DNA from: an uncultured Collinsella sp.
GTDB taxonomy: Bacteria; Actinomycetota; Coriobacteriia; Coriobacteriales; Coriobacteriaceae
NCBI GenBank assembly: GCA_900751665.1
Contig: CAADSV010000107.1
Span: 1 to 40,901 of the forward strand
Length of the DNA: 40,901 bases
Direction: 5' to 3'
Within the stretch, counting starts at the first letter, position 1, and each line of letters opens with the position of its first letter. Below the pieces are notes generated by a model that searched no databases, was not told where the DNA came from, and was given only the letters and a program-made list of their open reading frames with translations. A program made the translations under genes and the position numbers. Positions 9,560-16,196 of this stretch are shown piece by piece.

Positions 9560-10612
9560 ATGAATCCCAGGACTAAATCTCAGGACATTCGCGACTTGAG
9601 CCAAAACGATATTCGCGAGCTCGTGGCAGAACTCGGCCAGCCCGCCTTCCGCGCGAAGCAGCTCATCGAATGGGTCTTTGAGAAGAACGTTTGTTCGTTT
9701 GACGATATGACCAACCTTCCTAAGGCTTTCCGCGAGCAGCTTAAAGAGGCTTTTGCCTTTGACACGCCGACTGAACTCACCAAACAGGTTTCCAAAGATG
9801 GCTCTCGCAAGTATCTGCTCGAGTACCACGACGGCATTTCCGTCGAGACTGTCGGTATGCCCCGTCGTAACAAGCTTTCCGTCTGCGTTTCCACCCAGGC
9901 AGGCTGTGGCATGGGCTGCGCCTTTTGCGCTACCGGTCTCAACGGCCTCAAGCGCTCTCTGACTGCTCAAGAGATCGTCGACCAGGTGTTGCACGTCTCA
10001 AATGATTTTGGCGAGCGCGCCACAAGCGTTGTTTTCATGGGTCAGGGCGAGCCCTTTGCTAACTATGACGAGGTTCTCAAGGCACTGCGCATCCTCAACG
10101 ACCCCGACGGTATCGGCATTGGAGCCCGTCACCTTACTGTCTCTACCAGCGGTGTTATTCCCGGTATTCGCAAGTTTGCTGACATTCCCGAGCAGTTTAC
10201 GCTCGCCGTGTCGCTGCACTCCGCTATCCAGTCCACGCGCAACAAGATTATGCCTGGCGTCAAGAAGTACACGCTTCTGCGCCTTCACGAGGCGCTTCAG
10301 CTCTACACCGAGAAAACCGGACGCCGCCCGACCTATGAGTATGCCATGATCGAAGGCGTCAACGACACGAATCCCGAGATGCAGGCGCTCTGCGACTTCT
10401 GCGAGGGAACGCTGTGCCACGTTAACCTGATTCAGCTTAACGACATCGAGGGCAGCCCGCTCAAGCCGTCGCCGATTCATAAGGTTGAGGATCTTCAGCG
10501 CCGCCTTGAGTCTCGTGGCATCGAGACCACGATCCGTAATTCGCGCGGTAATGATATTGATGCCGCCTGTGGTCAGCTGAAGCAACGTTTCAAGGTCCAG
10601 AAGAACGCATAG
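9560..10612 (+). CDS. rlmN: 23S rRNA/tRNA adenine-C2 methyltransferase, radical SAM
   Basis: A 350-residue protein with AAAGG 6 bases before the ATG. RlmN methylates C2 of A2503 in 23S rRNA and A37 of some tRNAs, using a radical SAM mechanism with a cysteine methyl relay. The cluster motif CGMGCAFC gives Cys116, Cys120 and Cys123. The relay cysteines correspond to Cys337 (near NDIDAACGQL) and the conserved Cys109. Length and motif spacing match the family, with the 109 to 116 spacing equal to that of Escherichia coli Cys118-Cys125. It is divergent from ddl and followed by a strong terminator, so it is probably monocistronic. Confidence 0.96.
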   Translation: MNPRTKSQDIRDLSQNDIRELVAELGQPAFRAKQLIEWVFEKNVCSFDDMTNLPKAFREQLKEAFAFDTPTELTKQVSKDGSRKYLLEYHDGISVETVGMPRRNKLSVCVSTQAGCGMGCAFCATGLNGLKRSLTAQEIVDQVLHVSNDFGERATSVVFMGQGEPFANYDEVLKALRILNDPDGIGIGARHLTVSTSGVIPGIRKFADIPEQFTLAVSLHSAIQSTRNKIMPGVKKYTLLRLHEALQLYTEKTGRRPTYEYAMIEGVNDTNPEMQALCDFCEGTLCHVNLIQLNDIEGSPLKPSPIHKVEDLQRRLESRGIETTIRNSRGNDIDAACGQLKQRFKVQKNA

Positions 10613-10651
10613 GGGAGTCTGCACCCCATAACGTTTCATGTGAAACATCCG

Positions 10652-10686
10652 ACAGCCCTGGTTGCAAATAACGCAACCAGGGCTGT
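10652..10686 (+). terminator. rho-independent terminator after rlmN
   Basis: A perfect 14-bp stem (10652-10665 with 10673-10686, ACAGCCCTGGTTGC and its complement) with a 7-base loop is followed by TTCATTTGTTTT. Confidence 0.9.
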
Positions 10687-10745
10687 TTCATTTGTTTTCA
10701 TCCTAGTGGAGTTGATATAGATGAACTTAGTTTTATGGCCAAAAT

Positions 10746-10783
10746 AAGGGGCCCTTGTCTCATGATTCAGACAAGGACCCCTT
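10746..10783 (-). terminator. terminator for the rsmG-parA-parB operon
   Basis: Read on the minus strand, a stem of about 15 bp with one mismatch (around CCTTGTCT and AGACAAGG) is followed by TTATTTT, just beyond the stop of the last gene of the operon. Confidence 0.8.
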
Positions 10784-10810
10784 CAAAATAGGCAAGTAAT
10801 TGTTAGGTAC

Positions 10811-11065
10811 CTAATAACCAACAGTTTCCCATTGATGGTTAACCCAGTCTTGGTTAATCTTGGGATTCTTAGTCACCTGAGCAGTGCGCATAGCGACATC
10901 TTCGGTCATCACATCCATTTTCTTCTTAGATGTATCGACGATATCCTGAGCTCCGCGCAATAGTCGACCTCGAAGTTCATCATCTGTCGCAAGCTTATAA
11001 CCAGCAAAGGCACCAGCGACGACGGTGGTTGCCAACGCAACGACCGCGAGAACCTTATTCTTCAT
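10811..11065 (-). CDS. YtxH-like small membrane-anchored protein
   Basis: An 84-residue protein. I chose the ATG at 11065 (MKNKVLAVV) because AGGAGG lies just upstream; an in-frame TTG at 11083 has no ribosome binding site. One hydrophobic segment (about residues 5-24, ALATTVVAGAFAGYKLAT) is followed by a charged, probably helical part (DELRGRLLRGAQDIVDTSKKK) typical of YtxH/gas-vesicle-like anchors. The gene overlaps the end of parB by 11 bp, so translation is probably coupled. A role near chromosome segregation at the membrane is possible from context only. The stop codon lies inside a 12-bp perfect palindrome (10803-10814). Confidence 0.75.
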   Translation of the reverse strand: MKNKVLAVVALATTVVAGAFAGYKLATDDELRGRLLRGAQDIVDTSKKKMDVMTEDVAMRTAQVTKNPKINQDWVNHQWETVGY

Positions 11066-11960
11066 CCTGATCCTCCTGCCCAAATTGAATCATTTCACCA
11101 AGGATACGGGAGAGCTCCTCCTCGTCTTTGAATTCGATTTCGATTTTGTTCTTACCACGCGAGCTCTTCACGCGTACATTCGTGTTGAAAACTTGGCGAA
11201 GTACTCGAGCGGCCTTTTTGAATGACTGAGGGGTTGCTGGTCTCGGAGTCCTTGGCGTCTCTCCGGCAGAAAACAACGGAGCAAGATTTTCTGTCGCTCT
11301 AACGGAAAGACCTTCTGCAATAACTTTCTCAGCAAGTCGAATCCTGGCATCTTCATAAGGAACTGCAAGAATCGCCCTTGCATGACCTGCAGTAAGCTTG
11401 CCTTCGAAAATCATCTGCTGTACGACTTCGGGAAGATCTAACAAACGAAGTGAATTTGTAATTGCGGAACGAGACTTACTGACAGCCTTTGATAACGCCT
11501 CCTGCGTCATACCGCTGGCATCAATGAGCTGACGATAACCCTTTGCCTCTTCGACAGGGTTCAAATCAGAACGCTGAAGATTCTCGATAAGTGCAAGAGC
11601 GAGCATTTCCTCATCATTAACTTCCTTAATGATGACAGGCAATTCTTCGAGGCCAGCAAGTTTTGATGCCTGGTAACGACGCTCACCGGCAATAATCTCA
11701 TAGCCGTTTCCATGCTTGCGAACCAACAGTGGTTGCAATACCCCGTGCTCGTGAATCGATTCACTCAACTCGCGAAGTTCAGTTTCGTTAAAGTGAATTC
11801 GTGGCTGATTAGGGTTGGGAACGATATCCTCAATAGGCAGTTTTGTTTCAGATGCAGCATTTGAAGCCGATGCAGCCGAACCACCGGTCTCATACTCGGC
11901 CTCTGAGACCAAAGCATTGAGTCCACGTCCCAATCCGCCACGTTTCTTTGCACTAGGCAC
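11055..11960 (-). CDS. parB: chromosome partitioning protein ParB
   Basis: A 301-residue protein starting at a GTG with GAGGTGATC upstream, overlapping the end of parA by 8 bp. It has the N-terminal LGRGLNALV box that binds ParA, the CTP-binding motif AGERRYQA (91-98), ENLQRSDLNPVEEA (126-139), and a helix-turn-helix at about 150-178 that recognises parS. A basic linker and a C-terminal dimerisation region finish the protein. ParB loads on parS as a CTP-dependent clamp, spreads, and organises the origin for segregation and condensin loading. Three perfect parS sites lie 0.8 kb away between parA and rsmG. Confidence 0.97.
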   Translation of the reverse strand: MPSAKKRGGLGRGLNALVSEAEYETGGSAASASNAASETKLPIEDIVPNPNQPRIHFNETELRELSESIHEHGVLQPLLVRKHGNGYEIIAGERRYQASKLAGLEELPVIIKEVNDEEMLALALIENLQRSDLNPVEEAKGYRQLIDASGMTQEALSKAVSKSRSAITNSLRLLDLPEVVQQMIFEGKLTAGHARAILAVPYEDARIRLAEKVIAEGLSVRATENLAPLFSAGETPRTPRPATPQSFKKAARVLRQVFNTNVRVKSSRGKNKIEIEFKDEEELSRILGEMIQFGQEDQDEE

Positions 11961-12753
11961 GCTTGATCACCTCTTTTGCAAGGTTCATATACGCTTTTGC
12001 ACCCTTATTTTGAGGGGCATAGGTAATTACCGGCTCTCCAAAAGACGGAGCTTCAGAGATTTTAACCGTTCGAGGGATCAAAGTCTTAAAAGCCTTATCA
12101 CCAAAGTACGACTGAACTTCCTCAACAACCTGATTCGACAAAGAAGTACGTGAGTCATACATGGTCATAAGCACGCCATAGGTGTCTAAGCCCTTGTTCA
12201 GACGCGATTTGACCATCTTCATTGACTCAAGCAGCTTCGTTACGCCCTCGAGTGCATAATACTCGCACTGGATCGGAATCAAAACGCTGTCTGCTGCGGT
12301 CAAAGCGTTGATTGTAAGCAGGCCGAGCGAAGGAGGACAGTCAATGAATATAAAATCGAACTCGTCCTGAATCGGCTCAAGCAAATCCTTAAGGCGGGTT
12401 TCACGAGCAATTGCGCTTACGAGCTCAATTTCGGCACCTGCAAGCTGAATTGTTGCCGGAATAACGAATACCTTTTTGCAATTTGTATCAAGAACAAGCG
12501 ATTCTGCCGGCACGTCATTCAGCAATGCATCATAGATGCACTGATCGAGGTCTTCTTTTTCAATTCCAAATCCGCTAGTGCTGTTTCCCTGCGGATCAAA
12601 ATCGACAATCAGTGTCTTGCGACCCTGCTCACCAAGTGCTGCTGCAAGGTTTACTGCCGTCGTTGACTTACCGACGCCGCCTTTTTGATTGATGATTGCA
12701 ATGATACGCGTGTCTTTTGCGCTCTTCGAACGCTTAACGTCGCGAAATCCCAC
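11953..12753 (-). CDS. parA: chromosome partitioning ATPase ParA (Soj)
   Basis: A 266-residue deviant Walker ATPase. The start is a GTG with GGAGGGACC immediately upstream. The P-loop is INQKGGVGKSTT, with the signature lysine Lys24 and catalytic Lys29; DFDPQGN and IDCPPSLG follow. ATP-bound dimers bind DNA nonspecifically, and ParB stimulates hydrolysis, giving directed movement of origins. Soj also regulates DnaA in Bacillus subtilis, so a link to initiation is plausible here because the origin lies 4-7 kb away. It is in an operon with parB and downstream of the parS cluster. Confidence 0.97.
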   Translation of the reverse strand: MGFRDVKRSKSAKDTRIIAIINQKGGVGKSTTAVNLAAALGEQGRKTLIVDFDPQGNSTSGFGIEKEDLDQCIYDALLNDVPAESLVLDTNCKKVFVIPATIQLAGAEIELVSAIARETRLKDLLEPIQDEFDFIFIDCPPSLGLLTINALTAADSVLIPIQCEYYALEGVTKLLESMKMVKSRLNKGLDTYGVLMTMYDSRTSLSNQVVEEVQSYFGDKAFKTLIPRTVKISEAPSFGEPVITYAPQNKGAKAYMNLAKEVIKRA

Positions 12754-12792
12754 GGTCCCTCCTGGTGTGTATTAAAGCTGTCAAACGGAGGA

Positions 12793-12808
12793 TGTTTCAC
12801 GTGAAACA
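12793..12808. promoter_or_regulatory. parS site 1
   Basis: A perfect 16-bp parS, TGTTTCACGTGAAACA. It is the site nearest parA, 40 bp upstream of its start, so ParB binding could also autoregulate parAB. Confidence 0.95.
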
Positions 12809-12831
12809 TTCCGATTCGATATCAACCGCCA

Positions 12832-12847
12832 TGTTTCACGTGAAACA
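12832..12847. promoter_or_regulatory. parS site 2
   Basis: A perfect 16-bp parS, TGTTTCACGTGAAACA, starting exactly 39 bp after site 1. Confidence 0.95.
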
Positions 12848-12870
12848 CTGCAAGTTGTTAGTATCCATTA

Positions 12871-12886
12871 TGTTTCACGTGAAACA
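12871..12886. promoter_or_regulatory. parS site 3
   Basis: A perfect 16-bp parS, TGTTTCACGTGAAACA, starting exactly 39 bp after site 2 and ending 1 bp before the stop codon of rsmG. Confidence 0.95.
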
Positions 12887-12887
12887 T

Positions 12888-13625
12888 CTAGGCAAGCGGA
12901 TTCTTCTTTGCCATGCCATTTGCACGAGGCAATGAAACTAAAGCTGGATGACTCTTCTTAAGAACAATGAACTCCCTGTGGCCCAAGCCCTCAGGCAAAT
13001 CGATTGCGTCATTCAGAAGCAAAGTGAAGCCGCAGATCTTAGCTGCAGACATGCCAGAAGCAAGCTCCTCATCCGATGGATTGCCCTTCGTGATAACAAA
13101 TAGCCCTCCATCCTTGAGGTACGGAGCCGCATATTCAACAAGAATCGGTAGAGGGGCCAGTGCGCGGGCGGTTACGACAGAGAACTGCTTCTTATGGCTT
13201 CGAGCATATTCTTCGAGGCGATCATGAACGGCATGAGCATGCTTAAGACCAAGCTCCTTAACAAAGGAGTTAACAGCATCAACCTTCTTGCCAACAGAGT
13301 CAATATAAGTAGCTTTACGATGCGTGGTAATTGTTAATGGAATACCAGGGAAGCCCGCACCAGTTCCCATATCGAGCAAAGCTCCCTCAGGAGCCTTATT
13401 GATATAAGGGAGCAAGACAAGTGAGTCGAGGATATGAAGTACCGCAGCGTCTTCTACGTTAAGAATACGGGTGAGGTTGGTTGTCTTATTTGTTTCAAGA
13501 ACCAAATCCAAATGCTGAATACATTTCCTTAGATCAGCATCAGTTACATTCAAGGAATACTCTTTGCAATAGGAAGTTAGACGACTCAGCATCTCGTCAG
13601 CCTGCTGATCTGTAAGTACAAACAA
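12888..13625 (-). CDS. rsmG: 16S rRNA (guanine527-N7)-methyltransferase
   Basis: A 245-residue protein when started at the TTG at 13625, which has AAAGGAG 6 bases upstream. A longer reading from a TTG at 13673 would start inside the T-run of the preceding terminator and has no ribosome binding site. The SAM-binding motif is LLDMGTGAGFPGIPL (about residues 83-97), followed by YIDSVGKKVDAVN and VTARALAPLP, all typical of RsmG/GidB. It methylates G527 near the decoding site; loss gives low-level streptomycin resistance in several bacteria. It is the first gene of the operon that continues into parA and parB, a standard origin arrangement. Confidence 0.93.
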   Translation of the reverse strand: MFVLTDQQADEMLSRLTSYCKEYSLNVTDADLRKCIQHLDLVLETNKTTNLTRILNVEDAAVLHILDSLVLLPYINKAPEGALLDMGTGAGFPGIPLTITTHRKATYIDSVGKKVDAVNSFVKELGLKHAHAVHDRLEEYARSHKKQFSVVTARALAPLPILVEYAAPYLKDGGLFVITKGNPSDEELASGMSAAKICGFTLLLNDAIDLPEGLGHREFIVLKKSHPALVSLPRANGMAKKNPLA

Positions 13626-13671
13626 CAGAAGCTCCTTTCTGACAAAAATCAGTGTATCGAGAACTTTTGAC

Positions 13672-13703
13672 AAAAAAAGGGGACGTGGAAACCACGCCCC
13701 CTT
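13672..13703 (-). terminator. terminator of the rpmH-jag operon
   Basis: On the minus strand a GC-rich stem (GGGG.CGTGG and its complement, 13679-13701, loop of 3) is followed by seven T. It separates jag from rsmG. Confidence 0.9.
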
Positions 13704-13721
13704 AGCATAAGCTCGAGTAGA

Positions 13722-14291
13722 TTATCGAGCAACAATCACCACATGGCGATCAGGGTCGGAACCCTCAGAATGAGTATCGACGGCATCATTACCACGAAGT
13801 GCGATATGAACCAGTCGGCGCTCATAGGCATTCATGGGCGGAAGCGAAACACTCTTATGAGTACGAATGGCACGCTCGGCTGCAGACTGAGCCATAGAGG
13901 CGACCTTGTCCTGACGACGGCTCTTGTAGCCCTCAACGTCAACCACTACCGGATACCTAAAGCCAAGCTTGCGGCTCACCAACAAAGAGAACATAACCTG
14001 AAGGGCATCAAGGGTACGACCATGACGGCCAATGAGAACAGCAAGATCGGGAGCCGTAACGTCCAAAATCAGCTCACCCTCGTCGCCCTCATACTCATCA
14101 ATAGGAGAGTTGGCGGCATCGAAGTGCGAAAGGATAGAACGCAGAATGGAAATCGCAACATCGGCAATGGTGTCGAGCTCCTCATCGGTCAGCTCTTCAC
14201 CGGCCTTGTAGCGCTGTGCAATCTCGGGATAATCGCCCGCAATCTGCGGGGCAACCTCCTCAAGCATATCCTCGATGATCTCTTCAGACAT
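13722..14291 (-). CDS. jag: KH/R3H-domain RNA-binding protein Jag (KhpB)
   Basis: A 189-residue protein started at the ATG at 14291 (MSEEIIEDM) with GGAG 6 bases upstream. An acidic N-terminal part (about 1-70) is followed by a KH domain (about 70-125; VLIGRHGRTLDALQVM in place of the usual GxxG region) and a C-terminal R3H domain (about 125-187; ERRLVHIALRGNDAVDTHSEG). It binds RNA and in Firmicutes works with KhpA in cell elongation and division control. It directly follows yidC, the usual place for jag. The last gene of the operon, it is closed by a terminator. Confidence 0.93.
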   Translation of the reverse strand: MSEEIIEDMLEEVAPQIAGDYPEIAQRYKAGEELTDEELDTIADVAISILRSILSHFDAANSPIDEYEGDEGELILDVTAPDLAVLIGRHGRTLDALQVMFSLLVSRKLGFRYPVVVDVEGYKSRRQDKVASMAQSAAERAIRTHKSVSLPPMNAYERRLVHIALRGNDAVDTHSEGSDPDRHVVIVAR

Positions 14292-14336
14292 AACGTACTC
14301 CAAAAGTTAGGTACCTAAATAAGATTGATATCCCGA

Positions 14337-15107
14337 CTACTTCTTCTTGTGCGGACGCGGCTTCTTCTCGCGACGGGTAACCTCGACCTGCAGCGGAGCG
14401 TTCTTGAGGCGCTCCTCCTCATCGGCCTTGGCCTTGTCGATAACCTTCTGCGTCACGAAGATCTGCTGGATAACCTGCCAGGCAGAAGACACATCGTAGT
14501 ACAGCAGAACGCCGACGGGCAGGCTCCAGCCCATCCAAAGCATCATGACGGTCATGACGACGGCCATCATGCGCATGCTCTGGGCCTGCTGACCAGTCTG
14601 ATTGCGAGACATATACAGCTGCGGAATCAGGGTCAAGACAGCGAACAGGATCAGGCAAACCAGCGCAGGCAGCGCAACCATAAAGCCATCGGCAAAAGAA
14701 GCGCTCGGCGTGGTGGTAAGGTCAGGCAGGATGTTGAAGAACGAGAACGTGCCGTCGCTAAAGTAGTTCGGCAGGTTACGCAGCAGCGTAAACAGGGCGA
14801 ACAGGACAGGCATCTGGATCAACAGCGGCAGACAACCAGCCATGGGGTTGAACTTGTTCTCGCTGTAGAACTTCTGCATCTCCTCGGCCTGGCGCTGGGG
14901 ATCGTCAGCATAGCGCTCCTGAATCTCGAGCATCTTAGGCTGCAGCACCTGCATGCGAGCCGTCGACTTGGTCGACTTGAGCATAAGCGGCGTCAGCAGA
15001 AGACGGATGATGACCACCAGGATGATGATGGACAGGCCCCAGTCGACCGCAAAGGTCTGGATGAGCTTGAGTAGCTCAAAAAGGATGTTAACGATCCAAT
15101 CCCACAT
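14337..15107 (-). CDS. yidC: membrane protein insertase YidC/Oxa1 family
   Basis: A 256-residue protein with GGAGGAAAAC before the ATG. It has about five membrane segments: near 22-42 (IIILVVIIRLLLTPLML), 90-115 (GCLPLLIQMPVLFALFTLL), 140-165, 175-195 and 200-225. The conserved arginine lies in the first core helix (IIRLLLTPL). The cytoplasmic hairpin has LQPKMLEIQERYADDPQRQ. The C-terminal tail is strongly basic (KKPRPHKKK), as in insertases that touch the ribosome. There is no lipoprotein signal. It inserts and folds membrane proteins alone or with SecYEG. The order rnpA-yidD-yidC-jag supports the call. Confidence 0.95.
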   Translation of the reverse strand: MWDWIVNILFELLKLIQTFAVDWGLSIIILVVIIRLLLTPLMLKSTKSTARMQVLQPKMLEIQERYADDPQRQAEEMQKFYSENKFNPMAGCLPLLIQMPVLFALFTLLRNLPNYFSDGTFSFFNILPDLTTTPSASFADGFMVALPALVCLILFAVLTLIPQLYMSRNQTGQQAQSMRMMAVVMTVMMLWMGWSLPVGVLLYYDVSSAWQVIQQIFVTQKVIDKAKADEEERLKNAPLQVEVTRREKKPRPHKKK

Positions 15108-15136
15108 GTAAGTTTTCCTCCGATAGCGAGTGCCCG

Positions 15137-15361
15137 CTAAGGCACAGGGTCATAACCGCCGACGTGCAGGGGATTGCAGCGAGCGATGCGCCTCACGGCA
15201 AGCCAGCAGCCTCTCAAAACACCGTACTTCTCAATCGCCTGGATAGCGTATTGCGAGCACGTTGGGTAATAAATGCAGGCGTCAGGCAATAAGGGCGAAA
15301 TAACCTGTTGATATATGCGAATAGGAGCGATGGCAACACGTCGCAAAACGTGATTGCTCAT
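15137..15361 (-). CDS. yidD: membrane protein insertion efficiency factor YidD
   Basis: A 74-residue protein of the YidD/UPF0161 family. It has an amphipathic N-terminus (RRVAIAPIRIYQQVISPLLP) that lies on the membrane, the family signature CIYYPTCSQYA (about 29-39), and the C-terminal CNPLHVGGYDPVP. It assists YidC-dependent insertion. Its ATG overlaps the TGA of rnpA as ATGA, so translation is coupled. Confidence 0.95.
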   Translation of the reverse strand: MSNHVLRRVAIAPIRIYQQVISPLLPDACIYYPTCSQYAIQAIEKYGVLRGCWLAVRRIARCNPLHVGGYDPVP

Positions 15362-15696
15362 CGCTCCTCCCCGGCAACGCCGGCGCGTTTCATAAGCGAA
15401 CGCAACGCCTTGTCCATCTCCTGCGGCGAGGAAACCCTCGTCTTGGGAGTCGCGAACAAGATGATGTCATGACCCGCAACGGGAAATCCACAGCTGCGGG
15501 CGGCCTCGCGCATCACACGCTTAGATCGGTTGCGCACGACAGCACAACCGAGTCGTTTAGCACCAACGAAGGCGACCCTTCCGGAGTCGCCTTCGCCAAC
15601 CGATTCACATATGGTCATTCGAATCAGAGGGTGATTGAAACGACGCCCCTGACTGAACACATGCTCGAAATCTTGCCGAGACTTAATAGTCTTCAT
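15358..15696 (-). CDS. rnpA: ribonuclease P protein component
   Basis: A 112-residue basic protein that binds the catalytic RNase P RNA and helps remove the 5' leader of tRNA precursors. The signature RNRSKRVMREAAR lies at residues 55-67, and the N-terminal KSRQDFEHVFSQGRRF is typical. The ATG has no clear ribosome binding site and lies 20 bp after the rpmH stop, so its expression probably depends on coupling to rpmH, as in many bacteria. Length is normal. Confidence 0.95.
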   Translation of the reverse strand: MKTIKSRQDFEHVFSQGRRFNHPLIRMTICESVGEGDSGRVAFVGAKRLGCAVVRNRSKRVMREAARSCGFPVAGHDIILFATPKTRVSSPQEMDKALRSLMKRAGVAGEER

Positions 15697-15716
15697 GCGA
15701 GATGTGTGTATCGCTG

Positions 15717-15851
15717 CTAGACAGTGAGACGCTTGCGGCCCTTGGCGCGACGACGGGCGAGCACGGCACGACCACCCTTAGTGGCCATACGGGCACGGAA
15801 GCCATGGGTCTTGGCACGCTTACGCTTATTAGGCTGATACGTACGCTTCAT
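15717..15851 (-). CDS. rpmH: 50S ribosomal protein L34
   Basis: A 44-residue, very basic protein (MKRTYQPNKRKRAKTHGFR, ending RRAKGRKRLTV) with all family features. The ATG at 15851 has a strong GGAGGAA site about 7 bases upstream; a longer in-frame extension is not needed. It is the first gene of rpmH-rnpA-yidD-yidC-jag and borders the left part of the replication origin. Confidence 0.98.
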   Translation of the reverse strand: MKRTYQPNKRKRAKTHGFRARMATKGGRAVLARRRAKGRKRLTV

Positions 15852-15879
15852 CTTAAGTTCCTCCTGCTGCATTTCGAGT

Positions 15880-15897
15880 GTCCGCGGGGACGCGGAC
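15880..15897 (-). promoter_or_regulatory. hairpin in the rpmH leader
   Basis: A perfect 7-bp stem (GTCCGCG and its complement) with a 4-base loop lies in the roughly 66-base leader, upstream of the ribosome binding site. It could protect the mRNA or control translation. There are no T residues after it, so it is not a terminator. Confidence 0.4.
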
Positions 15898-15923
15898 GCA
15901 GATATAGACACGTGAGCTTGAAG

Positions 15924-15953
15924 ATTGTAGGGAAATCAATGTTCAAATGTCAA
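15924..15953 (-). promoter_or_regulatory. strong sigma-70 promoter of the rpmH operon
   Basis: On the minus strand, TTGACA (15948-15953) and TACAAT (15924-15929) are separated by 18 bp, a near-consensus promoter. The transcript would start near 15917. Confidence 0.8.
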
Positions 15954-16196
15954 GAAATCAAAGGTAAAAGGTTGCAAAGAGTACACGGTTCCCCCATAAG
16001 CAGAACCGGCATTTGAGGTAGCAGACAACTTTTCACGATATTTCATCGAGTTTTCAACAGGTCGTGTTGGAAATGTTGAGAACTTTTCGTCCGTTTTCCA
16101 AAGTTTTCAACAGGTTTTGAAAACTTGTCGAAAGATGAGAAACATTGCGCGGTGAGCTACTATTTGTTCAAAACCTTTTGAAAGATTGCGAGCGGC
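15954..16196. other. oriC: left part of the replication origin, DnaA-box-rich
   Basis: The region between rpmH (minus) and the ATPase gene (plus) is AT-rich and holds repeated DnaA-box-like 9-mers: TTTTCAACA at 16051-16059 and 16104-16112 on the plus strand, and TTTCCAACA (16065-16073) and TTCTCAACA (16074-16082) on the minus strand. A TTTCGACA variant lies near 16126. The two perfect copies share the longer 13-mer GTTTTCAACAGGT. No TTATCCACA is present. A possible -10 TACTAT (16158-16163) for the plus-strand operon has no clear -35. Calling it origin rests on position beside dnaA, the box cluster and the strand switch. Confidence 0.75.

Noticed and set aside
13626..13673. Sixteen-codon N-terminal extension of rsmG
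   Set aside because: It would start in the T-run of the preceding terminator, without a ribosome binding site; the TTG at 13625 has AAAGGAG.
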